Assembly: GCA_024762925.1 (NCBI GenBank)
Contig: JANTGM010000006.1
Location: forward strand, 1-64,000
Direction: 5' to 3'
From: Kofleriaceae bacterium
Lineage (GTDB): Bacteria > Myxococcota_A > Polyangia > Haliangiales > Haliangiaceae
DNA length: 64,000 nt
Shown: piece by piece, positions 18,801-28,272 of the stretch
Numbering within the stretch: the stretch's first letter is position 1
Layout of the letters: each line of letters opens with the position of its first letter
Position numbers and translations under genes: made by a program
Notes under the pieces: generated by a model
Told to the model about the DNA's origin: nothing
The model's input: the letters and a program-made list of their open reading frames with translations, nothing else
The model's database searches: none

Positions 18801-19038
18801 CCGCCGGGCGATTGTCGATGGTGAAATCCAAACCGCTTGCCAACAGGCTTGCCCAACACAGGCAATCCACTTCGGCGATTTGGCTGACAAGGAAAGCGTT
18901 GTCTACAAGAACCAAGAGTTGCCACGCGCCTACGCGCTTCTGGCAAGCCTCAACAACTCTCCTCGCAACGCCTTCCTGGCTCGCATTACCAACCCCAATG
19001 AAGCACTCGCACCTGCGAAGGAACACAAGGACCACTAG
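15841..19038 (+). CDS. actB: Alternative complex III subunit ActB (molybdopterin-like plus iron-sulfur domains)
   Basis: About 1065 residues. A Tat-type signal (RRRFVQLMGASFALAG, near 73-88) exports the folded protein. The large N-terminal half is related to molybdopterin oxidoreductases; in known ACIII it carries no molybdenum cofactor. The C-terminal third is a ferredoxin-like subunit (about 815-1020). Its Cys clusters include CTGCNACSVAC, CQQCEGAPCEVVC, CVGTRYCANNC and CTWC with CQQAC, fitting the one [3Fe-4S] and three [4Fe-4S] centres of ActB. The ATG at 15841 overlaps the actA stop; a TTG three codons earlier is also in frame. It is followed after 3 bases by actC. Confidence 0.94.
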   Translation: MSSLKLTKSGRVVSNSHSVSESSKGAPKGKSAGPSQDGFWRSQADLDNTPEFQEFLAREYPEQEEQLKDPLSRRRFVQLMGASFALAGVSQGCRWEEEKIMPLSRRPDGYIPGVAKKYASAFELGGAAAGLLVTCMDGRPIKIEGNPEHPFTGGTSTAVAQASILEMYDPDRSRAVRRQEKGQGLIATRKDALAAIRALRDTAKATRGAGLHILSEATSSATIAALRQEIQAAMPGVKWHEYEPLSTDEQREGNRMAFGSPHRTHYRLDRADVIASFDAELFGNNPAALRHSKDFATGRNPDTGKQNRVYAIESAYSLTGAVADHRLPVRSELIKPLLLGLEQALTGGDVASVGAAILAEPKAHTFITELAKDLAKNRGRGVVAVGSQQPAEVHAIAARINATLRNHNATVLYTAEADAQRPRHLDDLKSLVATMQSGKVAGLLIIGGNPAYNAPTDLDFVGALAKVKSSVHLSMYDDETSKHTNWHINRAHYLEAWGDSRSYDGTVTLAQPMVEPLYDGMSAIGVLKILAGHDDDSNQDVVRRTLLAVAGSDLADDKAWRRLLHDGFIPGSAPRPAAVAPKQFAATPLSDSQKIGSSLPNGKLEVVFRESATYDGRYANNSWLLETPDFMTKLTWDNAALIGPATAKSLGVSNGELAKITVGEATLKIVVHVSPGQAPGSIALPLGWGRSRAGHVGGHEDFKVAAPGFNTYALRTSSGFNFTGGATVKGTGSNYPLAETQDHFAMDELGADEVKKRVNTHIKTGTLKEYNDLKKPGAKGQADLVTRDAHLEIEKKLIRPIEGREINVSLYDEHEYKGHKWGMSIDLGKCTGCNACSVACQAENNIPVVGKKEVMNNREMHWIRIDRYFKGNPNDPEMAFLPVHCQQCEGAPCEVVCPVEATSHSKEGLNDMTYNRCVGTRYCANNCPYKVRRFNFKYWNKDFEVARNKVRSLLSNPDVTVRSRGVMEKCTWCVQRIERTKIDAKNNRRAIVDGEIQTACQQACPTQAIHFGDLADKESVVYKNQELPRAYALLASLNNSPRNAFLARITNPNEALAPAKEHKDH

Positions 19039-19041
19039 GCC

Positions 19042-20406
<1,365 letters not shown>

Positions 20407-20425
20407 GCGCATCGGAGATACGAAA

Positions 20426-21664
20426 ATGAGTACCGATAAACCAATCGATAAGGTCGAAGACAAGCTCTACGGATTGCTTGCTGAGTATGAGAGCCCTGGT
20501 GCACTCATCGAAGCTGCCCGAGAGGTTCGCGACGCGGGCTACACCAAGTTCGACTGCCACTCTCCATTTCCTGTTCACGGCATCGACCCTGCCATGGGAA
20601 TCAAACCCACCATTCTTCCTATGGTCACTTGGGGCGCCGGCATCACTGGTACCGGCCTCGCCATCCTGATGCAGACCTGGATGAACAACTGGACCTACCC
20701 TTGGAACATCGGTGGCAAGCCGCTCTTCAGCTTGCCCATGCAGATTCCGATCGCCTTTGAGGTCACGGTTCTTCTTGCTGCCTTTGCTACCTTCTTCGGA
20801 ATGTGGGGCCTCAACAAACTTCCACAGGTTTGGCATCCACTCTTTGGCAACGACAACTTCGTTGATAAGGCAACCTGCCACGGCTTCTTCGTTGCAATCG
20901 AAGCGGATGACCCGAAGTTTGATCAAGAAGGCACAACTGCCACCCTTGAGAAGGCTGGTGCTACCGCTGTTGAGGCGGTGCGATACGAGACCAGCAAGAA
21001 GCATCGTGCGCTTCCCAATGGTGTCATTGCCTTCATGGCTTTGTCGATGTGCTTGGCTCTTGTGCCCTTCGCCTACATTGCGAAACAGCGCGCTTCAACG
21101 AGCGACAAGCCGCACATGCACATCAATCCCAACATGGATTTCCAAACCAAGAACAAGCCGCAAACTGCTAGCGACATGTTCGCTGATGGTCGAGCAGCTC
21201 GTCTCCCTGTTGCAGGTTCCGTTGCTCGTGGCGAACTCAAAGCCGATGACCACTTCTACCGCGGCCTTGTCGCTGGCGAATGGGCCACAGAGTTTCCAAA
21301 GGAAATCACACTCAGCGCTGAGACCATGGAACGAGGCGAGAACCGCTTCAACATCTACTGTTCCCCTTGCCACGGTCTCACTGGAGCGGGCACGGGCATG
21401 ATCAATCAGCGCGCCGATGCTGTTGGCGCAACGGCAACGGGTTGGGTTGCTCCAAGCAACATTGGCCAGGAGAGCTTTGCCAAGCAGCCTCATGGGCAGC
21501 TTTTCAACACCATCACCCACGGTATTCGTTCGATGCCTAGCTACGGCGCGCAAATTAAAGAAGCGGATCGCTGGGCAATCGTGTTCTATCTTCGCGCTCT
21601 GCAACGCAGTGCTCACTCAACCATTGATGATGTCCCCGCTGGTGAAAAACCAGCCATTCGGTAA
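20426..21664 (+). CDS. Fused alternative complex III subunits ActD and ActE
   Basis: A single 412-residue frame joins two subunits that are separate in the best-studied complexes. Residues 1-175 match ActD (DUF3341): YGLLAEYESPGALIEAA, FPVHGID, two helices and LPQVWHPLFG. A helix near 193-215 leads to the periplasmic C-terminal half, which matches ActE: a monohaem cytochrome c with CSPCH (C312 onwards), GENRFNIY before it and a likely Met ligand in SMPSYGA. The frame is continuous and the sequence around the junction shows no frameshift. The haem domain would receive electrons from ActB/ActA. Confidence 0.9.
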   Translation: MSTDKPIDKVEDKLYGLLAEYESPGALIEAAREVRDAGYTKFDCHSPFPVHGIDPAMGIKPTILPMVTWGAGITGTGLAILMQTWMNNWTYPWNIGGKPLFSLPMQIPIAFEVTVLLAAFATFFGMWGLNKLPQVWHPLFGNDNFVDKATCHGFFVAIEADDPKFDQEGTTATLEKAGATAVEAVRYETSKKHRALPNGVIAFMALSMCLALVPFAYIAKQRASTSDKPHMHINPNMDFQTKNKPQTASDMFADGRAARLPVAGSVARGELKADDHFYRGLVAGEWATEFPKEITLSAETMERGENRFNIYCSPCHGLTGAGTGMINQRADAVGATATGWVAPSNIGQESFAKQPHGQLFNTITHGIRSMPSYGAQIKEADRWAIVFYLRALQRSAHSTIDDVPAGEKPAIR

Positions 21665-21676
21665 CAAGGAAGCGTC

Positions 21677-22951
21677 ATGAGTTCCTCAGACACAATTCTT
21701 CACTCTGAAGAGAAAATCACCGCAGGTCCTGGCGTCGCGAAAGTGAAGTCGGCTGGGTTTGTTGGTGGCCTTATCTTGCTGCTTGCGATGACCGGTTGGG
21801 GCTTCGCTGTCGGCGACGGCATGCAGCGGTTCTTTCACGGCTACCTTGTTGCCTTCACCTACTTCAACAGCATCGCATTAGGAGCGCTCTTTTTCGTTCT
21901 CATCATGCACCTGATGGGCGCCAAGTGGTCCGTCAATATGCGTCGCATCGCAGAGATTCTCACGCAGACATTCCCGCTGCTCGCTCTGCTCTCCGTTGTT
22001 ATCTGGCTGCCCATGTTGCTTGGCAACGACAACCTCTACATCTGGTCGAGCGAGAAGTTCATGTCGGAGAACCATTTGGTTCACGCCAAGGGTGCCTACC
22101 TAAACCCGGTCTTCTTTGCTGCGCGCCAAATCATCTACTACGTTCTTTGGATTGGCCTCAGCCGCTACTTCTACCGGACTTCTGTCAAACAAGACGAAGG
22201 TGGCGATGACGATGCAACACGTCGCATGGCCAAGTGGGCTGCACCAGCAATGTTTGGTTTCGCCTTCAGCTGTGCCTTCTTCGCATTCGACATGCTCATG
22301 TCTATCGACCCCGAGTGGTTCTCCACCATGTTCGGCGTCGTCTACTTCGCAGGTTGCTGCATCAGCATCTTCGCTCTGATGGCTCTCATTCCTCTCGCTC
22401 TTCAGCGATCTGGGCGCCTGGTGCACTCCATCACGGTCGAGCACTACCACGACATCGGCAAGCTTCTCTTTGCCTTCGTCTTCTTCTGGGGATACGTCGC
22501 CTTCTCACAGTTCATGCTCATCTGGGGTGCGAACATTCCTGAGGAGACCGGTTACTTCTGGAAGCGTTGGTTTGAGTCCGAAGGCGTCATGGGCATTTGG
22601 GGCAAAGTCACGCTGGTCATGTTGGTCATGCACTTCCTCATTCCATTTGTGCTTCTCATGAGCCGCCACTCCAAGCGCAAGCTTCAGGTTCTCGCAGCAT
22701 TCTCGATTTGGATGCTCGCCTGGCACTACCTCGATCTCTACTGGCAGGTCATGCCGGCTCTGAACAACCACCACACGTTTGGACTTGCAGAGCGGTCCGC
22801 AACCGGTAGCTACATCCCAATGGACCTTGGTCTGTGGGTGGGCATGGGCCTTCTCTTCATGGGCTACGCTGCCGGCAAGTTCCGCAACGTCAACCTCATC
22901 CCCATCAAAGACCCAGGGCTCAAGCAGTCTCTGAAGTTTGAGAACCAATAG
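21677..22951 (+). CDS. actF: Alternative complex III subunit ActF (NrfD-like membrane subunit)
   Basis: A 424-residue paralogue-type partner of ActC with about ten helices, including WGFAVGDGMQRFFHGYL, ALFFVLIMHLMGAKWSVNMRR and WHYLDLYWQVMPAL. Such features are typical of ActF, the second NrfD-like membrane subunit of ACIII. Ribosome binding site AAGGAAG lies shortly before the ATG. The 12-base gap to the previous gene and 9-base gap to the next place it firmly within the operon. Confidence 0.92.
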   Translation: MSSSDTILHSEEKITAGPGVAKVKSAGFVGGLILLLAMTGWGFAVGDGMQRFFHGYLVAFTYFNSIALGALFFVLIMHLMGAKWSVNMRRIAEILTQTFPLLALLSVVIWLPMLLGNDNLYIWSSEKFMSENHLVHAKGAYLNPVFFAARQIIYYVLWIGLSRYFYRTSVKQDEGGDDDATRRMAKWAAPAMFGFAFSCAFFAFDMLMSIDPEWFSTMFGVVYFAGCCISIFALMALIPLALQRSGRLVHSITVEHYHDIGKLLFAFVFFWGYVAFSQFMLIWGANIPEETGYFWKRWFESEGVMGIWGKVTLVMLVMHFLIPFVLLMSRHSKRKLQVLAAFSIWMLAWHYLDLYWQVMPALNNHHTFGLAERSATGSYIPMDLGLWVGMGLLFMGYAAGKFRNVNLIPIKDPGLKQSLKFENQ

Positions 22952-22960
22952 GAATATCCA

Positions 22961-23515
22961 ATGAGTGACTTTCCAGAAAAAGCTCCCGACAAAACCAATG
23001 CCGTCGCCGTGGTGGTGATTGGTTTGGCGACCACAGCGGTTCTCTGGGCCTTTGTGGTCTACCTGCAGTCGTACTTCGAAAACACCCATGGTGAGATCGC
23101 TGCAAGGCGCGCCGCCAAGGGGCGAAGCGCTATGGTTCGCGACCTCAAAGCCGAGCAACGAGCCGACCTCGTCAAGACTGCATATGCCGATGCATCGAAG
23201 GGGACTCTCAAGCGACTCAATATTGAGCACGCAAAGAGCCTTGTCGTTCGCGACGCAAAGACAGGTGGGTCGCTGATCCCAAGCTTGGGCGCTTTAGATG
23301 TGCCGACGATTCCCGCAGCGGCAGGACGTCCCGCAGATGATGCGACCATCGAGCCACCTGCTCCAGAACCAGCCAAGCCTACATGTGACGAAGCATCTTG
23401 CCTCCTCGATCCTACCAATCCGTGTTGTGAGGCATTGAAATCGGATGGGGCTCCACTTGAGGATCCCGCCTCAGCGGCTGCTCCAGCACCCGCACCAGCC
23501 ACGCCGACTCCATAG
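22961..23515 (+). CDS. Small unknown membrane protein inside the ACIII-caa3 operon
   Basis: A 184-residue protein with one N-terminal helix (about 14-37, AVAVVVIGLATTAVLWAFVV). A charged stretch follows, then a Pro/Ala-rich tail containing a Cys cluster, PTCDEASCLLDPTNPCC (about 146-162), and ending in PAPAPATPTP. The topology puts the bulk outside the cytoplasm. No family recognised. It lies 9 bases after actF and ends 2 bases before the SCO gene, so a role in assembly of, or contact between, ACIII and caa3 is likely by context only. The four Cys could bind metal or form disulfides; there is no CxxCH. Confidence 0.75.
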   Translation: MSDFPEKAPDKTNAVAVVVIGLATTAVLWAFVVYLQSYFENTHGEIAARRAAKGRSAMVRDLKAEQRADLVKTAYADASKGTLKRLNIEHAKSLVVRDAKTGGSLIPSLGALDVPTIPAAAGRPADDATIEPPAPEPAKPTCDEASCLLDPTNPCCEALKSDGAPLEDPASAAAPAPAPATPTP

Positions 23516-23517
23516 CA

Positions 23518-24396
23518 ATGCTCTCAGCCCGTACATACAGCGCCCTGTGCGCACTTGCTCTAGTCGGTGTCCTCGTTAATGACGCCACCGCAGCAGATCG
23601 AATCGAGCCCACTCCAGCGGAGCTTGAGAGCGTGGATGTGCAAGAAAAACTCGGAGCCTCAGTTCCTTTGAGCACTGAGTTCATCGACGCAGATGGCAAG
23701 CCTGTTCGTCTTGCCGACGTCATTGGTTCAAAGCCTGTCATCCTTACTTTCAACTATTCAAACTGCCCAATGCTTTGCAATGTGCAGCTTGGTGGCTTGG
23801 TCAACACGATGACGCAGATGGACTGGAACATCGGCAGCCAGTTCGATGTCATCACCATTAGCCTTGACCCAAGTGAGACGAGTGAGCGTGCCGCCGAAAC
23901 TCGTGACCGCTATATCGAACAGTACGGACGCGAGGGTGCCTTTGAGAACTGGACGTTCCTGACGGGAACCAAGGAAGACATCGATGCTGTAGCCAATGCC
24001 GTTGGCTTTGGATACACGTATCACGAGGGGCGCAAGGAGTACCTACACCCAGCAGTGCTTACTTTGGTGAGTCCGCGGGGCAAGGTCTCAACCTACATCT
24101 ACGGTGTTAGCTACGACCCAACCGACCTTCGTGACAAGCTTCTCCTTGCCGGTATCGGTGAGACCTCGGAAGCAGCAGCCAAGTTTATTCTATCCTGTTA
24201 CCACTACGATGCCCCGACCGGAAACGGCGCCATCGTGGCCAACATCATGAGTGTTGGTGGTCTCGTTTTTGTCCTCGGCTCTGTCGGGGCACTCGCAATT
24301 TGGCGACGACGACGACACCACGAAGTGGAGGCGCTTCATGCTGAAGTTCTCCATGCACACGCTCACCAAGTAGGGAGTACGGAAGATCATGTTTAG
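23518..24396 (+). CDS. SCO1/SenC family copper chaperone
   Basis: A 292-residue protein with a signal peptide (to about residue 26) and a thioredoxin-like SCO domain. Copper-binding CPMLC (C83, C87) and H177 (YLHPAV) are present. A C-terminal helix (about 243-265) and a basic/His-rich tail follow. SCO proteins deliver copper to, or reduce the Cys of, the CuA site of oxidase subunit II. The gene sits immediately before the CuA subunit gene and overlaps it by 8 bases. The extra C-terminal membrane anchor gives two membrane contacts if the signal peptide is not cleaved. Confidence 0.93.
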   Translation: MLSARTYSALCALALVGVLVNDATAADRIEPTPAELESVDVQEKLGASVPLSTEFIDADGKPVRLADVIGSKPVILTFNYSNCPMLCNVQLGGLVNTMTQMDWNIGSQFDVITISLDPSETSERAAETRDRYIEQYGREGAFENWTFLTGTKEDIDAVANAVGFGYTYHEGRKEYLHPAVLTLVSPRGKVSTYIYGVSYDPTDLRDKLLLAGIGETSEAAAKFILSCYHYDAPTGNGAIVANIMSVGGLVFVLGSVGALAIWRRRRHHEVEALHAEVLHAHAHQVGSTEDHV

Positions 24397-25708
24397 GAAC
24401 CTGATCACAGTCCTAGTTTTCACTGCAGCAACACTTGTTGCAACGTCGGTGACAACAGCACAGCCTGCAACAGGCACAGAAGAGGCGCCGCCCACAGCGG
24501 TAGCTCCAACGGCAGCAGCTCAGCCCGTTGCGGATTCTGCCGCAGCTCCAACAGCCGCCGCCGAGCCAACAGCAGCTCCCACAGCTGCGGCCGAGCCAAC
24601 AGCAGCTCCGACGGCCGCCGCCGAGCCAACAGCCGCCAAGCCCGCAGGAGAGGCTGACAAAGCCGAGGCGCCCAAGGATGCAAAAGCTGCCGAGGGCGAG
24701 GCCGTCGAGGAGGCATATCCCTTCACTGATGTAACGCCAGATAGCTATTGGATGCCTGCAAAGGCCGCTGATGGCACCGCCAACAACGTTGACTGGATGT
24801 TTTACGCCATTCTCGGCCTGTCAGTGTTTTGCTTCTTTGCAATCACCGTCGCAGTTCTCTACCTAACCTGGCGCTACCGCCACCGAGAAGGACATCGCGC
24901 TGAGCCCTCAACCGCGCATGACAACGTGCTCGAAGTGGTGTGGACCATCATCCCTTCGATCATTTGTGTCTTCATTTTCATTGGTGGCTGGAAGGGCTAC
25001 CTAAACATGTCGACTGCTCCTGGTGATGCTTTGGAGATCCAGACGCTCGGCCAGAAGTGGAACTGGACATTCACCTACTCCAAGGGGCTTGAGACGATTC
25101 AGCGACCAGAGCTTCACGTTCCTGTGAACCGCCCAGTCAAGCTCAACATGCGCTCAGAAGATGTGCTGCACAGCTTCTACCTTCCATCGTTCCGCATAAA
25201 GCAGGACGTCATCCCAAATCGCTACAGCTACTTGTGGTTTGAAGCGGAGACACCAGGCGTTTACCGAGTCTACTGTGCCGAGTATTGCGGTGATGCTCAC
25301 TCGGACATGAAAACGAAGGTCGTTGTTCATGAACGTGGTGGCTACGAGAAGTGGCTCAACGAAGAATACGAAAAAGACCAAGTCGACTGTCGCGAGTTCG
25401 AAGGACAAGAACGCGAGGACTGCTACATTAGCCAAGGCCAGAAGATTTATGAATCCAAGGGCTGCAAGCAGTGTCACAGCCTCGATGGTAGCGCTGGTAC
25501 CGGGCCAACATTCCAGGGAATGTGGGGACAGAGCCGCAGCTTCACCAACGGCACTTCTGGAAGTGTCGACGAAAACTACGTTCGTGAATCTGTGCTCGAT
25601 CCAATGGCAAAGGTTCGCGCTGGATTCAGCCCCGTCATGCCTACCTTCAAAGGCAAGCTCAAGGACAAAGACATCGACGCCCTCAACAACTGGATGAAGG
25701 CGCTTTAG
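24389..25708 (+). CDS. coxB: Cytochrome c oxidase subunit II, caa3 type with fused cytochrome c
   Basis: A 439-residue protein. Signal peptide (1-24), then an Ala/Pro/Glu-rich low-complexity segment (31-105) with three near-identical 10-residue PTAAAEPTAA units. Two helices (about 137-160, 183-203) precede the cupredoxin domain with CuA ligands H261, C296, E298, C300, H304, M307. A C-terminal cytochrome c domain carries CKQCH (359-363) and a likely axial Met near VMPTFKG. This makes a caa3-type oxidase accept electrons straight from ACIII. The start overlaps the SCO gene by 8 bases, which couples their translation. Confidence 0.95.
   Translation: MFRNLITVLVFTAATLVATSVTTAQPATGTEEAPPTAVAPTAAAQPVADSAAAPTAAAEPTAAPTAAAEPTAAPTAAAEPTAAKPAGEADKAEAPKDAKAAEGEAVEEAYPFTDVTPDSYWMPAKAADGTANNVDWMFYAILGLSVFCFFAITVAVLYLTWRYRHREGHRAEPSTAHDNVLEVVWTIIPSIICVFIFIGGWKGYLNMSTAPGDALEIQTLGQKWNWTFTYSKGLETIQRPELHVPVNRPVKLNMRSEDVLHSFYLPSFRIKQDVIPNRYSYLWFEAETPGVYRVYCAEYCGDAHSDMKTKVVVHERGGYEKWLNEEYEKDQVDCREFEGQEREDCYISQGQKIYESKGCKQCHSLDGSAGTGPTFQGMWGQSRSFTNGTSGSVDENYVRESVLDPMAKVRAGFSPVMPTFKGKLKDKDIDALNNWMKAL
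24548..24637 (+). repeat. Three 30-bp repeats coding PTAAAEPTAA
   Basis: Three adjacent 30-base units encode the same decapeptide in the linker before the first helix of oxidase subunit II. The units differ mainly at third codon positions, so the peptide repeat appears kept while DNA identity decays. Confidence 0.75.
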
Positions 25709-25717
25709 GAGTAATTC

Positions 25718-27388
25718 ATGTCTAGCGAAGCAGCAACAGCGGACTCCGTACAAGAACCAAGCTACATCGATGTCAAATCGGGATTTTGGAGCTGGTTTGT
25801 AACGATCGATCACAAACGCATTGGCGTTATGTACTTGATCGCCATCCTCACAGCGTTTCTCTTAGGCGGCTTTTTCGCCCTGATGATTCGTGCCGAACTC
25901 CTCCTACCTGGCTCACAGCTGGTGACGGCGGCAACGTTTAACAAGCTCTTCACCGTCCACGGCGCCATCATGGTGTTCTTGGTGATTATCCCCGGCATCC
26001 CGGCCGCGCTTGGCAACTTTGTTGTCCCAATCTTGCTCGGTGCTCCTGATGTTGCGTTTCCTCGGCTAAACCTCGCCTCGTACTACCTCTACCTGTCTGG
26101 CGCGCTGCTGCTCATCTTGTCTCTCTTCCTTGGCGGCGTCGACACGGGTTGGACCTTCTACACGCCATACTCCACGACAACCGACACAGCCGTTGTGCCC
26201 GCGGTTGCCGGTGCCTTCTTACTTGGCTTCAGCTCGATCTTCACGGGTCTCAACATGATCGTGACGATTCACAAGTTCAAGCCCAAGGGCATGGGATGGT
26301 TCAAGATGCCTCTCTCTCTTTGGGGCATCTACGCAACCTCTGTCATCCAGGTTCTGGCAACTCCAGTCCTCGGACTTACGCTGCTACTCCTCTTTGTTGA
26401 GCGTATCGTTGGTATCGGAATTTTTGACCCAGCACTTGGCGGAGACCCAGTGCTCTTCCAGCACTTCTTCTGGTTTTACTCGCACCCAGCCGTGTACATC
26501 ATGATTCTGCCGGCAATGGCCGTCATGAGCGAACTCATCACGGTGTTCGCAAAGAAGCACATTTTTGGGTACTCGTTTATTGCCTACAGCTCCATTGGCC
26601 TCGCGCTTCTGAGCTTTTTGGTTTGGGGACATCACATGTTCGTCTCGGGGCAAAGCACCTTGGCGAATATGGTCTTCTCGGCGCTCACCTTCTCGGTGGC
26701 CATCCCGTCAGCGATCAAAGTCTTCAACTGGATCGCGACGCTCTACAAGGCTGACATTCATCTTGACAGCCCGATGATTTGGGCGCTGATGTTCATCCTG
26801 CTTTTTGCGATTGGTGGGCTCACGGGCATCTTCCTTGGCACGCTCAACGTTGATGTACACCTTCACGACACCTACTTCGTTGTTTCACACTTTCACTACG
26901 TCATGATGGGTTCTGCTCTTATCGCCTTCTTTGGCGCGCTCCACTACTGGTGGCCCAAGATGACGGGAAAGATGTACGCGGAGAAGCCTGCGATCATCAT
27001 GTCGCTCATGGTCTTCTTCTCTTTCAACCTCACGTTCATGCCGCAGTTTGTTATGGGCTCACGCGGAATGCCTCGTCGCTACTTTGACTACGACCCGCGC
27101 TTTGAACTGATGCACCAGCTCTCCTCGCTGGGAGCGTTCATCTTGGGCGTCACGCTCTTCTGCATCATCTTGAACCTCCTGATCTCGCTGAAGACCGGCA
27201 AGAAGGCTCCTGCCAACCCGTGGGGCGGCACGACGCTTGAGTGGCAAACGTCCTCTCCTCCTCCGCTGTACAACTTCCCTGTTGGCCAGCCAATTCCGCT
27301 GCCCGAACTCTATGAGTACGACGGGCTGTCCAAGGATGCAGAAGATGGTGGTTGGCAATACAAGAAGGACGCCGGTAACGAGGCCTAA
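25718..27388 (+). CDS. coxA: Haem-copper oxidase subunit I, A2 type (YSHPAV)
   Basis: A 556-residue catalytic subunit with twelve helices. Low-spin haem ligands H81 and H393, high-spin haem ligand H391, CuB ligands H256, H305, H306 and the cross-linked Tyr Y260 are all present. The helix VI motif is YSHPAVY (254-260). The Glu of GHPEVY is replaced by Ala, with Tyr-Ser one turn earlier, the hallmark of A2-type oxidases such as Rhodothermus caa3. K-channel region KVFNWIATL (334 on) is present. It reduces oxygen to water and pumps protons. The gene is 9 bases after coxB. Confidence 0.96.
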   Translation: MSSEAATADSVQEPSYIDVKSGFWSWFVTIDHKRIGVMYLIAILTAFLLGGFFALMIRAELLLPGSQLVTAATFNKLFTVHGAIMVFLVIIPGIPAALGNFVVPILLGAPDVAFPRLNLASYYLYLSGALLLILSLFLGGVDTGWTFYTPYSTTTDTAVVPAVAGAFLLGFSSIFTGLNMIVTIHKFKPKGMGWFKMPLSLWGIYATSVIQVLATPVLGLTLLLLFVERIVGIGIFDPALGGDPVLFQHFFWFYSHPAVYIMILPAMAVMSELITVFAKKHIFGYSFIAYSSIGLALLSFLVWGHHMFVSGQSTLANMVFSALTFSVAIPSAIKVFNWIATLYKADIHLDSPMIWALMFILLFAIGGLTGIFLGTLNVDVHLHDTYFVVSHFHYVMMGSALIAFFGALHYWWPKMTGKMYAEKPAIIMSLMVFFSFNLTFMPQFVMGSRGMPRRYFDYDPRFELMHQLSSLGAFILGVTLFCIILNLLISLKTGKKAPANPWGGTTLEWQTSSPPPLYNFPVGQPIPLPELYEYDGLSKDAEDGGWQYKKDAGNEA

Positions 27389-27415
27389 GGCCTGACGGCA
27401 AGGATTGAAACGACC

Positions 27416-28261
27416 ATGAGTCACCACACCATCAACGGTCACGACGCTCACGTCGCCCACCACTTCGACGGTCCTCAGCACCAATTCGATTCGGGCAAAC
27501 TGGGAATGTGGACTTTCTTGGCGCAGGAAATTCTCTTTTTCTCAGCGCTCTTCGTGGCCTACATTGTCTTCCGCTACAACCACCCCGAGGTCTTTGCGTA
27601 CGCGCACAAATACCTGGACGTGAAATACGGTGCTATCAACACGGCCGTTCTTATTTTCTCCAGTTTGAGTGCGGCTTGGGCAGTTCGCGCTGCTCAGAAA
27701 AACCAGCAGAAACTACTCATTGCTTGCCTGTTAACCACAATTCTATGCGCCTTTGCATTCCTCGGAATCAAGTACGTCGAGTACAAGCACAAGTTTCACA
27801 TCGGCACGGTCTATGGCTGCAACTTCGCACCAAGTGAGACTCCTAATGGCACTAAGATCGATTGGCCCGAGGCTCCCAAAGGCCAATGCCGTGCACTCAA
27901 GGCATCCGAGGCCAAGATTGTCGTTGAGCCTCCAAAGGCTGCCGATGGCACTCCTCTAGAGCCGGGTTCTCCTGAAGCACTGAAGGCTATCGCCGAGGCA
28001 GACAAGAACTCGACTTCGCGCTATTCGCAACTGCCGCCGCCAAACACGAGCATGTTCTTCTCGATCTACTTCGCGATGACTGGCTTGCACGGAATTCACG
28101 TTCTCGCTGGCATTGCCGTCTTTATCTGGCTCCTCGTTCGTGCCATCAAAGGGCACTTTAGCGAGGCGTACTTCGGTCCAATCGACTTTGCTGCACTGTA
28201 CTGGCACATCGTTGACTTGATTTGGATTTACCTCTTCCCACTCCTTTACCTGATTCACTAA
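27416..28261 (+). CDS. coxC: Cytochrome c oxidase subunit III with enlarged extracytoplasmic loop
   Basis: A 281-residue protein with five hydrophobic helices (about 28-53, 73-92, 100-120, 212-242, 256-280). Subunit III motifs include MWTFLAQEILFFSALFVAY and FYWHFVD-like LYWHIVDLIW. Between helices three and four lies an unusual polar insert (about 122-210) with CNFAPSETPNG, GQCRA and a Pro-rich stretch, longer than in typical subunit III. An N-terminal His cluster (HHTINGHDAHVAHH) may be metal binding. The start follows coxA by 27 bases. Confidence 0.93.
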   Translation: MSHHTINGHDAHVAHHFDGPQHQFDSGKLGMWTFLAQEILFFSALFVAYIVFRYNHPEVFAYAHKYLDVKYGAINTAVLIFSSLSAAWAVRAAQKNQQKLLIACLLTTILCAFAFLGIKYVEYKHKFHIGTVYGCNFAPSETPNGTKIDWPEAPKGQCRALKASEAKIVVEPPKAADGTPLEPGSPEALKAIAEADKNSTSRYSQLPPPNTSMFFSIYFAMTGLHGIHVLAGIAVFIWLLVRAIKGHFSEAYFGPIDFAALYWHIVDLIWIYLFPLLYLIH

Positions 28262-28272
28262 GGATTATCACC

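Noticed and set aside
15841-19038. ActB as an active molybdenum enzyme
   Set aside because: The gene sits in an ACIII operon, where this subunit is known to lack the molybdenum cofactor.
28222-28272. Longer start (28222) for oxidase subunit IV
   Set aside because: It would overlap coxC, whereas GTG 28273 has a good ribosome binding site right after the coxC stop.
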